A DNA stretch of 64,000 bases from Ningiella ruwaisensis. GTDB lineage: Bacteria; Pseudomonadota; Gammaproteobacteria; Enterobacterales; Alteromonadaceae. Below, in pieces: positions 56,900-64,000 of this stretch (positions are counted from its first letter, which is position 1; the number at the start of each line of letters is the position of its first letter). The translations under genes were made by a program, and so were the position numbers. The stretch lies in NCBI RefSeq assembly GCF_004798935.1, contig NZ_RAHT01000007.1, positions 62,001 through 126,000 on the forward strand, in the 5' to 3' direction. Under the pieces are notes generated by a model that saw nothing but the letters and a program-made list of their open reading frames with translations, had not been told where the DNA came from and did not search any database.

Positions 56900-59038
56900 T
56901 TAAGTGTCCTGAGGTATGTTCGGAAAGGTTTTTTTCAAAAACGCATCAACCGTAGATTCAAACTCAGGATGCTCATTAACACCATTGTACATGGGCGAAG
57001 TCCTCAGCATTAATTCAGTTCCAAATGTTTGTCGGTCGAGGTTTTTCAGCGAGTTTTTGAAGTAATCAAACTGTTGTTCGGCGCTCAAACTTCCGTCTAA
57101 ATAGAAGAGGATCGGGCAATGCGGCCAAGCTTGTCCTTTTGAGCGAAAGCACTCTTTAAGTTGGATCGGTCTCGTTGAATAGTCCATTGCGGCCTCTGCT
57201 AATGCTGGCTCACCTTGTTTCTTCAATGCTGATGCGACATATAATTTGTCGTAAGGATATAAACCGCTCGCCTCCACCAATTCATTAAGTGGTAGATCAG
57301 CCCAGCCAAATTGATTCATATAGGGCGAAGCGTCACCGTTTAGTAAAGCCCACACGGACTCGGTCGTTTGTTTAATGAAGGGGCTTACCGGTAATGCGTT
57401 AAAACGCTCTTTTTGCTGAGAGCTAAGTTTTTGTTGCTCTTTTAATCCGTACAACAGCGAATAGGCATTTACAAACGCACCAATATTAGGATTTGGCAGC
57501 GATAGCTGCTCATCAATTAATGAAATGGCCTTATCGAACTCGCCATTTAATACAACGAAGCTTAAGTAAGGCTCAAGATAATTTTGATGTTGTTCTCCAT
57601 CGTACTGCTCATAAAGCCGGGCGATTTTTGCGACATTTTGCTCAAGCGGATAGGTAATTGCCGTTTCTACAAACAGCGCCATCCATGAACCTGGTGCGAC
57701 TTTCTTTACTTTATCCTTCAGCTCATACAATTCGTCTATTTTGCCTAAGTGTAAATATATAGAGGCGAGGCTGCCATAATTCGACAAACTTTTCGGATCG
57801 ATTTTAAGCACCTCTTCTCGCAGTTCCATTGCCTCAAGAACTTTACCAAAAATGCTGAGCAAAATTGCGTAGTTGTGGGCAATAAAGGGCTCACTCGGTG
57901 CCGCTTCATGTGCCTGACGATAAAGGGAAAGTGACAAATCGTAGGAAAGGTCGTCAGGGGCATCGTATGTCGATTGCAGCGCTACGGCCGCAAGTTTAAG
58001 CGGAAAATTGGGACTGTCTTGTAGCTCCCAGAAAGTTCTTTCCATTTTTTTCGCACTTTCTTCACGTGTAAAGCCACCATAATAGGTAGATAGCTGATAA
58101 CCCACGTAAAGCTGCGATCTGGCCTGATGGAAATTCCTATCTAATGCAAGCGCTTCAAGTAAAAGCGCCTCAGCCTCTATCAATGCATCAGCTGAACGCT
58201 TGTATTGCAGTTCGCGCGCTTTAATAAACAACTCATAGGCATTGGGATTGTTTGTCATTCCAACTTGTTGAGAAATGTCCTCAGGCAAAAGATTAAGTTT
58301 TAGTGCTTCAGTAATCGATAACGTAAGCTCGTCCTGCAATTCAAAAATGCTGGTCATTTTTCGATCGTAGGTCTCAGACCAAATATGCGCACCTGAAGAA
58401 ACATCAATTAACTGTGCGGTGATCCGCACATTATCAGCATCTTTTCGAACACTCCCCTCAAGTACATAGGCAACATTAAGAATATTGCCAATATCACGAA
58501 TATCGATACGCTCGCCTTTAAATGCAAAAGATGATGTGCGAGAGATCACCACCAGTTGCTTTAGACGCGCAAGCGCATTAAGCAACTCCTCTGCCATGCC
58601 ATCACCAAAATATTCCTGTGATTTGTCAGGGCTCATGTCATCAAAGGGCAACACCGCGATAGAAACGCTTTTATCTGCAACGCTTGCAGGTTCAGTCTGC
58701 CAGAACTGTTGATATCCTATAAACGCGACAGCGACTATTAGAAGTGAAGCCAGAAGTATATTGAGTTTCGAACCACCTTGATTAAGCTGTTGCTCCGCTG
58801 AATCTGCATCGGTCGTTAGTTTCATTCCTTCGGGAGTGAGCTCAAACGCCCAAGCAAATATGAGGGCAATAGGAAATCCAATACTTAAAAGAACAGTGAC
58901 AATGGTGGCAAAAACATTGGGTAAATGAAGTGGCTCAGAAATGACAGAAATAATTTGAATAATTAACCATGCGGTCACTAAATAAACACTGGCCACCTTA
59001 AAAACATTGCGACGCCTTAGCTCGTTGAAGATCTTCAT
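56900..59038 (-). CDS. Membrane TolB-N/TPR protein
   Basis: 712 residues. The N-terminal signature FNELRRRNVFKVASVYL opens a two-helix membrane unit (about 14-33 and 41-66, GFPIALIFAWAFELTPEG), with a third helix at about 93-112. A TolB-N/FlgO-like domain follows (about 124-250: SIAVLPFDDMSPDKSQEYF, DGMAEELLNALARL, VLEGSVRK), then TPR-like repeats (about 265-690). Such proteins usually carry a cyclase or DNA-binding domain at the N-terminus, which is absent here. Function unknown. Confidence 0.82.
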   Translation of the reverse strand: MKIFNELRRRNVFKVASVYLVTAWLIIQIISVISEPLHLPNVFATIVTVLLSIGFPIALIFAWAFELTPEGMKLTTDADSAEQQLNQGGSKLNILLASLLIVAVAFIGYQQFWQTEPASVADKSVSIAVLPFDDMSPDKSQEYFGDGMAEELLNALARLKQLVVISRTSSFAFKGERIDIRDIGNILNVAYVLEGSVRKDADNVRITAQLIDVSSGAHIWSETYDRKMTSIFELQDELTLSITEALKLNLLPEDISQQVGMTNNPNAYELFIKARELQYKRSADALIEAEALLLEALALDRNFHQARSQLYVGYQLSTYYGGFTREESAKKMERTFWELQDSPNFPLKLAAVALQSTYDAPDDLSYDLSLSLYRQAHEAAPSEPFIAHNYAILLSIFGKVLEAMELREEVLKIDPKSLSNYGSLASIYLHLGKIDELYELKDKVKKVAPGSWMALFVETAITYPLEQNVAKIARLYEQYDGEQHQNYLEPYLSFVVLNGEFDKAISLIDEQLSLPNPNIGAFVNAYSLLYGLKEQQKLSSQQKERFNALPVSPFIKQTTESVWALLNGDASPYMNQFGWADLPLNELVEASGLYPYDKLYVASALKKQGEPALAEAAMDYSTRPIQLKECFRSKGQAWPHCPILFYLDGSLSAEQQFDYFKNSLKNLDRQTFGTELMLRTSPMYNGVNEHPEFESTVDAFLKKTFPNIPQDT

Positions 59039-59161
59039 TCGCTATACCCATGCAAACTGGCTTTATGTGAGAGTAAAGCAAGCGCATTGTTCAATCAAGC
59101 GTCACTTTTTGGTTGTTTGTTAAGCTATTTCAATCTAAATACCTCAATTGAAGTTAATCTA

Positions 59162-60391
59162 TCAAGCAAAAAACCAATAGCTAACAAAAATAGCAGCCAG
59201 TATTCCGGCTAAATCGGCTGCCAAACAGCATCCTACAGCATAGCGACTATGCTTGATTCCCACTGCACCAAGGTAAACCGCAAGAACGTAAAATGTGGTT
59301 TCAGTTGAGCCTTGCATCACCGACGCTAGCCTGCCAGCAAAGGAGTCTGCACCATGAAACTGCATGGTTTCAATCATCAGAGCACGAGCGCCAGAGCCAC
59401 TGAGGGGCTTCATAAGTGCAGTAGGCAGAGCATCTACAAACATGGTATCAAGCCCGACCATCGCAACTAAAGAGGCAATACCGCCAGTCACCAGCTCCAT
59501 CACGCCAGAAGCTCTTAGCATGCCAATGGCAAATAACATGGCAACTAAATACGGAATAATCATAATTGCCACATCAAAGCCCTGCTTGGCTCCTTCTACA
59601 AATTGTTCGTAGGTATTCTGTTTTCTACGGTAGCCAGCCAAAAGCACCACTACGATAAACAAAAATAGCGCAAAATTGGCGATCAGCGCCGATTGCTGCG
59701 CAAGCTGCTCAGAGGCAAGGCGTGAAAAATAAAGAATAACAGCGGCTAAAAAGCTAAAGATTCCGACCAGGTAAATCAGCACCACTTTATTAAAGAGATT
59801 GACCCGCTGAACGGTGCAAGTCACAAACAATCCTACTAATGTTGAGCAACTGGTGGCTAGCAAAATAGGGATAAAAACGTCGGTAGGCTGCGCGGCCCCC
59901 TCCTGAGCGCGATATAAAAAGACCGCAATCGGAAAAAGCGTCACTGACGAAGTGTTAAGTACGAGAAATAATATTTGAGAGTTGGTAAGCGTATCTTTAA
60001 CAGGAGCAAGGGTTTGCATATCCTGCATCGCCTTGATGCCAAAAGGAGTAGCTGCATTGTCTAAACCAAGGATGTTGGCAGACATATTCATGGTGATGCT
60101 TCCAAGCGCGGGATGCCCACGCGGAATATCGGGCATTATACGGCATAAAAAAGGCTCTAATAAGCGCGAAAATTTAGATATTAGCCCAGAATTCTCGGCC
60201 ACCTTAAAAATACCTAGCCAAAATGCAAGCAAGCCAATCAAACCAATGGCGATATCTACGCTGGTTCGAGCCATGGCGTTAACTGCCTGCATAACCTCCT
60301 GAAAAGAGCCTAAGTTTCCGTTAACAAATACGCTGTAACATGTCGCAATAAAGGCGCTTAAAATAAAGCCAAGCCAAATTTTATGAAGCAT
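59162..60391 (-). CDS. SpmA-SpmB-type nucleoside-recognition (Gate) membrane protein
   Basis: 409 residues with about nine or ten helices. The N-terminal half resembles SpmA (LGIFKVAENSGLISKFSRLL, GHPALGSITMNMSANILGLDNAATPFG) and the C-terminal half resembles SpmB (ALPTALMKPLSGSGARALM, GSTETTFYVLAVYLGA). The two halves are separate proteins in Bacillus, where they affect spore maturation. Here they are one chain in a non-sporulating organism. Related Gate proteins are linked to small-molecule transport, but the substrate is unknown. GAGGA precedes the ATG. Confidence 0.85.
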   Translation of the reverse strand: MLHKIWLGFILSAFIATCYSVFVNGNLGSFQEVMQAVNAMARTSVDIAIGLIGLLAFWLGIFKVAENSGLISKFSRLLEPFLCRIMPDIPRGHPALGSITMNMSANILGLDNAATPFGIKAMQDMQTLAPVKDTLTNSQILFLVLNTSSVTLFPIAVFLYRAQEGAAQPTDVFIPILLATSCSTLVGLFVTCTVQRVNLFNKVVLIYLVGIFSFLAAVILYFSRLASEQLAQQSALIANFALFLFIVVVLLAGYRRKQNTYEQFVEGAKQGFDVAIMIIPYLVAMLFAIGMLRASGVMELVTGGIASLVAMVGLDTMFVDALPTALMKPLSGSGARALMIETMQFHGADSFAGRLASVMQGSTETTFYVLAVYLGAVGIKHSRYAVGCCLAADLAGILAAIFVSYWFFA

Positions 60392-60499
60392 GTGTCCTCT
60401 TATTATTCTTAAAGAATTATTATTTTTAAAGGAATAATTATTTGGAATGGTTTAAAGTATGCAGGTAAACCAAACTATGCTTCGAGTGTACGTGAATTT

Positions 60500-61624
60500 T
60501 TAACGATTTAAAACGCGCCCCAGCGATTGAATACAATAATCGACATTTTTTTGTTTGCAGGCGTAGCCCATCAAACCAATACGCCATACTTTACCGGCGA
60601 GTTCGCCAAGCCCTGCTCCAATTTCCAAATCGTATTCATTTAAAAGCCTTGAGCGCACCTGAACATCGTCGATTCCTTCCGGAATTTTTACCGCATTAAG
60701 TTGAGGTAGTCGATATGCCTCATCAACAGCCATTTCAAGACCAAGCGATTCAAGTCCGGTTTTTAAGTGCTGATGCATACTTGCATGACGTTGACAGCTA
60801 TTTTCCAGGCCTTCTTGCGCAAGCATAACAAGTGACTCGTGAAGCGCATAAATGCTGTTTACCGGAGCAGTATGGTGATATGCACGTTTCTGGCCTTCCC
60901 CCCAATAGCCAACGATTAAATTCATGTCTAAAAACCAGCTTTGCACCGGAGACTTGCGCTTTTGAATGGTTTGAACGGCGTGTTCACTAAATGAGATTGG
61001 CGCCAAGCCTGGTACACAAGAGAGGCATTTTTGTGTGCCTGAATAAATGGCATCAATGTGCCATTCGTCGACACAAAGCTCAATACCGGCAAGTGAGGTA
61101 ACGGCATCAACAATTGTCAAACAGTTAAATGACTTGGCAATTTGACATAAGGTCTTCGCATCATTTCTTACACCTGTAGATGTTTCTGCGTGTACAAATG
61201 CAACCGCTTTGGTGTCTGGATGTTGACGCAAAGCACGCTCGAGCTTTTCTGGTTTAGTTTGCTCTCCCCAGGGATCATCTATGCAAATCACTTCAGCCCC
61301 TACTCTCTTCGCGTTTTCTTTCATGCGATTGCCAAACACACCATTGATGCACACTATCACCTTATCCCCTGGCTCAAGTAAGTTGACAAACATCGCCTCC
61401 ATACCGGCCGAACCGGGTGCAGATAAAGGCATTGTAAGTGCATTGTCCGTTTTAAACGCATATTGTAGTAAAGATTTGGTTTCATCCATGAGAGAAATAA
61501 AATCAGGATCAAGATGCCCTAGCGTGGGGCGAGAGAGTGCATGTAAAACACGTTCACTCACATCAGACGGACCTGGCCCCATAAGTGTTCTGGTTTTGGG
61601 TATAAACGAAGAGTATGTCTGCAT
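60500..61624 (-). CDS. Class V alanine/serine-glyoxylate aminotransferase
   Basis: PLP-dependent aminotransferase of the AGXT/SGAT group. PLP lysine K199 is in YSGTQKCLSCVPG; GPGPSDVSERVL, APGSAGMEAMFVN and HAETSTGV are typical. It has 374 residues with GGAG before the ATG. A glyoxylate-to-glycine reaction with alanine or serine as donor is likely; the exact donor is not readable from sequence. It stands alone after the SpmAB gene. Confidence 0.9.
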   Translation of the reverse strand: MQTYSSFIPKTRTLMGPGPSDVSERVLHALSRPTLGHLDPDFISLMDETKSLLQYAFKTDNALTMPLSAPGSAGMEAMFVNLLEPGDKVIVCINGVFGNRMKENAKRVGAEVICIDDPWGEQTKPEKLERALRQHPDTKAVAFVHAETSTGVRNDAKTLCQIAKSFNCLTIVDAVTSLAGIELCVDEWHIDAIYSGTQKCLSCVPGLAPISFSEHAVQTIQKRKSPVQSWFLDMNLIVGYWGEGQKRAYHHTAPVNSIYALHESLVMLAQEGLENSCQRHASMHQHLKTGLESLGLEMAVDEAYRLPQLNAVKIPEGIDDVQVRSRLLNEYDLEIGAGLGELAGKVWRIGLMGYACKQKNVDYCIQSLGRVLNR

Positions 61625-62017
61625 AACTTGCTCCTTATTACAACATCACAGCGTGTCGCAGTGAAAACGATTCAGATTGATAATTGTGTCAGCATTCACG
61701 ATCTTTAGCACATCACAAATATTGTCAGTGAACATAAATACTGAAAATAATTATCATCAAACCCATTTGCTTAAGATATGAACAGTCGTTTACGAACCTC
61801 CTACTTTTCACCAGTCTAATCATGAGCGATTGTGGATAAGTCTGTTAAAAGACCGTGTTTTTGCTCTTGATAAACTGGTAAAACCTGTGGAGAAAATTGT
61901 TATAAAGAGCACATTTTTACTGACCTTACGAAGCTTTTGAGCGAGCTAAGCCTTATAAAAATATGACATTTTTACGAAATTTTTTAAAAACTATTTATTT
62001 TTTGTTAATTATTGCGC
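61625..62017. other. Non-coding region upstream of the candidate sRNA
   Basis: AT-rich stretch with no supported ORF. It contains one perfect DnaA box (TGTGGATAA, 61831-61839) and a one-mismatch relative (TGTGGAGAA, near 61882), and presumably the promoter of the minus-strand aminotransferase. Confidence 0.4.
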
Positions 62018-62055
62018 TATAGTATCTAACCCGATAGCGTTTTATAGTATCTAAC
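62018..62055 (+). repeat. Direct repeat TATAGTATCTAAC
   Basis: The 13-base element occurs at 62018-62030 and 62043-62055, 25 bases apart. TATAGT in each copy could be a -10 hexamer, giving tandem starts for the RNA downstream. Confidence 0.65.
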
Positions 62056-62245
62056 TAGTAAACGTGTCGTTGTGAGTAAGAAATTTGTAAACGCTTCTCC
62101 CGATCATGGATGTGATTGACGGATGATAGCTGTAAAGGTCTTGAGCGGGGCCTTTTAATCTGACGTTTGTACTTTTGGAAAGTTAGCGCACGGCTCAGCA
62201 ATGAGCCATTCCCCTAAGCCTGGAACTTTTGTTCCGGGCCTTTTT
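62031..62245 (+). ncRNA. Candidate small RNA with independent terminator
   Basis: A non-coding plus-strand segment between two minus-strand genes, so its terminator cannot serve either. It has at least four hairpins: ATCA/TGAT (around 62104-62115, loop TGGATG), AAAGGTC/GGCCTTT (62134-62155), ACTTT/AAAGT with loop TGG (about 62171-62183) and GGCTC/GAGCC (62192-62207), then the terminator. Several GGA triplets lie in or near loops, which raises a CsrB/RsmY-type possibility. The 5' end is only inferred from a possible -10 TATAGT. Confidence 0.45.
62218..62245 (+). terminator. Rho-independent terminator of the candidate sRNA
   Basis: 9-bp stem GCCTGGAAC / GTTCCGGGC (one G-U pair) with a TTTT loop and a TTTTT tail on the plus strand. 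The minus strand has no T-tail. Confidence 0.85.
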
Positions 62246-62294
62246 CCTTTAGCACCCATGATTTTTTGTAGCCATTCGAAGCTGGCTTTTTGCT

Positions 62295-62819
62295 TCAAGG
62301 TTTTTGTTCAGCCAGTGATTTTGCAAATCGTTTCGCATTCTCTTGATAGTGTTTTGCAGACGCTTCTAGCTGCTTTTGCTGTTGCTCACTCAACTGTTTT
62401 ATTATTTTCCCCGGTGAACCTAGCACCAGAGAATAATCAGGCACGTTCATATTTTCAGTGATTAGTGTGTTAGCACCGATAACGCAGTATTTGCCAATTG
62501 TCGCGCCGTTAAGGATCACAGAGTTGATGCCTATCAGCGAGTAATCGCCAATTGTGCAACCGTGGAGCATGACCTTATGTCCTACGGTTACGCCCTTACC
62601 CACTTTTAAGGGAAAGCCAAAATCAGTATGAAGCATTGATAAATCCTGAATATTTGAGCCTTCTCCAATTTCGATTAGGTCGCAATCACCTCGTATTACG
62701 GCATTAAACCAAACACTACTATTCGCTTTTAATTTGACCTTGCCCATCACTTGAGCACTTGGCGCTACATAAGCGCTCGCATCCAAATCGACTTTATCCT
62801 TTCCAATCGTGTAAAGCAT
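62295..62819 (-). CDS. Gamma-carbonic-anhydrase-like protein YrdA
   Basis: Left-handed beta-helix protein of 174 residues with hexapeptide repeats (about 15-150). Zinc-site histidines H64 (SMLHTDFG), H81 and H86 ([13 protein letters not shown]) and the [11 protein letters not shown] segment identify the gamma-class family including E. coli YrdA. Real carbonic anhydrase activity varies in this group. Ala/Gln/Lys-rich tail. AAGGAG precedes the ATG. It follows tesB by ten bases. Confidence 0.92.
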   Translation of the reverse strand: MLYTIGKDKVDLDASAYVAPSAQVMGKVKLKANSSVWFNAVIRGDCDLIEIGEGSNIQDLSMLHTDFGFPLKVGKGVTVGHKVMLHGCTIGDYSLIGINSVILNGATIGKYCVIGANTLITENMNVPDYSLVLGSPGKIIKQLSEQQQKQLEASAKHYQENAKRFAKSLAEQKP

Positions 62820-62829
62820 TACAGGCTCC

Positions 62830-63696
62830 TTAATCTTCTGTTTTTATTTGCCGCATCAAACCTTCTTGGACAGAGGTTGCAAGCAAAACACCTTCTTTGC
62901 TATAAATTTTTCCTTGAACCAAAGCACGTGAATTTCCGCTGAAAGGGCTTTCCATTTCATACAACAGCCAATCATCAAATTTAAAAGGCTTGTGAAACCA
63001 CATTGCATGATCAATTGTTGCCATTCTAAGCGACTTATCTTGCGCAGCGAGGCCATGAGCTTGCAATGCGGTAGATAAAAAATGATAGTCTGAAGCATAT
63101 GCCAGAGAAGCCTGATTAATCGCCAGGCTTTCTTCGATGGGGTCGCGTCCGCGGAGCCAAATTGTCCGCTTGGGCTCTCGCTTTACCGCTCTAAAACTAT
63201 GGGCGCCACCAATGGTACGAATATCTACCGGGCGATGATAACTCAAGGCTTGTTTCATGCGTTGCGAGAGTTTATCAATGTTATCGTCGTAATACTGGAT
63301 GTCTTGCGCTACTTCCTCTGGTGGCGGCGCCGGTGGCATGTCGGCATACTGATGAGATAGCCCTTCTTCCTCTACCTGAAACGAGGCAGTCATATAGAAA
63401 ATGTTTCGCCCGTTTTGTATTGCTTTCACCCGTCTGGTTGAAAAACTTCGCCCATCCCTCACATCCTCTACGTCATAAACCACAGGCTTACTTGCATCAC
63501 CAGGCAATAAAAAGTAGGAATGAAAAGAATGAATTACGCGGTCTTTTGGAACAGTTTGATAAGCTGCCATAACTGACTGCCCTAAAACCTGCCCTCCATA
63601 TAAAGCCCTAAAACCAAGGTCCCACGAATCTCCCCGATACAAGCCTGCTTCTAAAGGCTCTAAATCAAATAAATGAGCAAGGCGTACGTCTGACAA
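62830..63696 (-). CDS. tesB: Acyl-CoA thioesterase II TesB
   Basis: Double hot-dog thioesterase hydrolysing medium- and long-chain acyl-CoA. Family segments are [41 protein letters not shown], and [13 protein letters not shown] with the catalytic Asp. It has 288 residues. The start is TTG 63696, with GGAG six bases upstream; no ATG fits. Likely cotranscribed with the gamma-carbonic-anhydrase gene. Confidence 0.95.
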   Translation of the reverse strand: MSDVRLAHLFDLEPLEAGLYRGDSWDLGFRALYGGQVLGQSVMAAYQTVPKDRVIHSFHSYFLLPGDASKPVVYDVEDVRDGRSFSTRRVKAIQNGRNIFYMTASFQVEEEGLSHQYADMPPAPPPEEVAQDIQYYDDNIDKLSQRMKQALSYHRPVDIRTIGGAHSFRAVKREPKRTIWLRGRDPIEESLAINQASLAYASDYHFLSTALQAHGLAAQDKSLRMATIDHAMWFHKPFKFDDWLLYEMESPFSGNSRALVQGKIYSKEGVLLATSVQEGLMRQIKTED

Positions 63697-63757
63697 TGTT
63701 GTCTCCTTTCTAACATGTTAGCGCTAGATAATTGTTTAACTGAATATTTGCTTGGCA

Positions 63758-64000
63758 TTAATCTGCAGTATTGACCTCACGCGCCTGGGCATGAGGATTT
63801 CGTGGATAATAATTCTCTGGCAGGCTCTGCTGATATGAAAAGGTACGTGTGTCTTTATAAGGCAGTTTCATAAATCCTGAAATACCCAGCCCAACTATCT
63901 TTGGAACCTGCGAAATAATCTGATCTAACAATGACGCAAACTGTGCCTCCTGCTTATGGTCAAGGAGAGTGTAATAATTATGAATTTTTAAATGCTTAGG
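63758..64000 (-). CDS. C-terminal 80 residues of an unrecognised protein
   Basis: The minus-strand frame is open from the window edge to TAA at 63758-63760. It reads PKHLKIHNYYTLLDHKQEAQ and later VPKIVGLGISGFMKLPYKD, then a Pro/Asn/Tyr-rich tail (LPENYYPRNPHAQARE). Codon use and amino-acid pattern look like real coding sequence, but I cannot name the family. The start lies to the right of the window. Confidence 0.6.
   Translation of the reverse strand, partial: PKHLKIHNYYTLLDHKQEAQFASLLDQIISQVPKIVGLGISGFMKLPYKDTRTFSYQQSLPENYYPRNPHAQAREVNTAD

Noticed and set aside
61281-61664. A 127-codon plus-strand open frame across the aminotransferase start.
   Set aside because: Mostly antisense to the conserved N-terminus of the class V aminotransferase; composition is Ser/Pro-rich without motif.
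61831-61890. A perfect DnaA box (TGTGGATAA) and a one-mismatch copy nearby, suggesting a replication origin.
   Set aside because: Only one perfect box, no further boxes, no AT-rich unwinding array and no dnaA, dnaN or gidA nearby; a single 9-mer is expected by chance.
62201-62461. An 86-codon plus-strand frame starting near the sRNA terminator.
   Set aside because: It crosses the terminator hairpin and runs antisense into the gamma-carbonic-anhydrase gene; no coding signature.
1-64000. CRISPR arrays, insertion sequences, tRNA/rRNA genes or integrase-bounded islands.
   Set aside because: None seen: no regularly spaced identical repeats, transposase or integrase proteins, or cloverleaf sequences, and gene order is mostly conserved housekeeping.

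Overview
The window is a typical chromosomal segment of a marine gammaproteobacterium, most likely an Alteromonadales member (Alteromonas/Paraglaciecola-like). It is AT-leaning. Several gene orders match Escherichia coli blocks closely: ubiG-nrdA-nrdB-yfaE, purC-bamC-dapA facing gcvR-bcp, alaA-yfbR, and the yceD-rpmF-plsX-fabHDG-acpP-fabF-pabC-mltG-tmk-holB-ycfH lipid/replication block with yceF divergent from it. I see no tRNA, rRNA, insertion sequence, prophage or CRISPR array.

Layout. 1-4.9 kb: end of ubiG, then class Ia ribonucleotide reductase (nrdA, nrdB, yfaE) behind two probable NrdR boxes. 4.9-8.8 kb: purC-bamC-dapA on the minus strand, gcvR-bcp on the plus strand. 8.9-14.4 kb: perM, bepA, a thioredoxin-like protein, yfgD, a WrbA-like flavoprotein, DUF2069 and hda. 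14.4-18.3 kb: DUF2066 facing purM-purN-DUF3108. 18.4-20.9 kb: fadE behind a FadR-type operator. 21-25 kb: an ECF sigma / anti-sigma / PDZ protein set, then adenosine deaminase coupled to a LuxR-type response regulator. 25.2-26.9 kb: cmoA-cmoB. 26.9-31.9 kb: a four-gene operon that appears to make, dephosphorylate, split and recycle the osmolyte glucosylglycerate. 32-39.8 kb: DUF2189, an LRAT-like protein, alaA-yfbR-dgt, msrP-msrQ, a LexA-controlled SulA-like gene and dps. 40-52.3 kb: the lipid/replication block. 52.2-59 kb: large envelope-anchored coiled-coil, PAS and TolB/TPR proteins of unknown role. 59-64 kb: an SpmA-SpmB fusion, a class V aminotransferase, a candidate small RNA, a gamma carbonic anhydrase, tesB and the end of an unrecognised gene.

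The most interesting unit is the operon at 27.1-31.9 kb: glycerate kinase, HAD phosphatase, GT81-type synthase and GH13_18 phosphorylase. Together these would close a cycle from 3-phosphoglycerate to glucosylglycerate and back. It sits behind five degenerate 10-bp repeats spaced one helical turn apart. Other points of note are a structured, independently terminated candidate sRNA at about 62.0-62.25 kb, a PAS/coiled-coil protein ending in a possible degenerate Hpt domain, a FadR-like palindrome upstream of acpP, and a YfbR homologue with HE in place of the HD metal-binding pair. All functional statements come from reading the sequence and from family knowledge; no database search was run.
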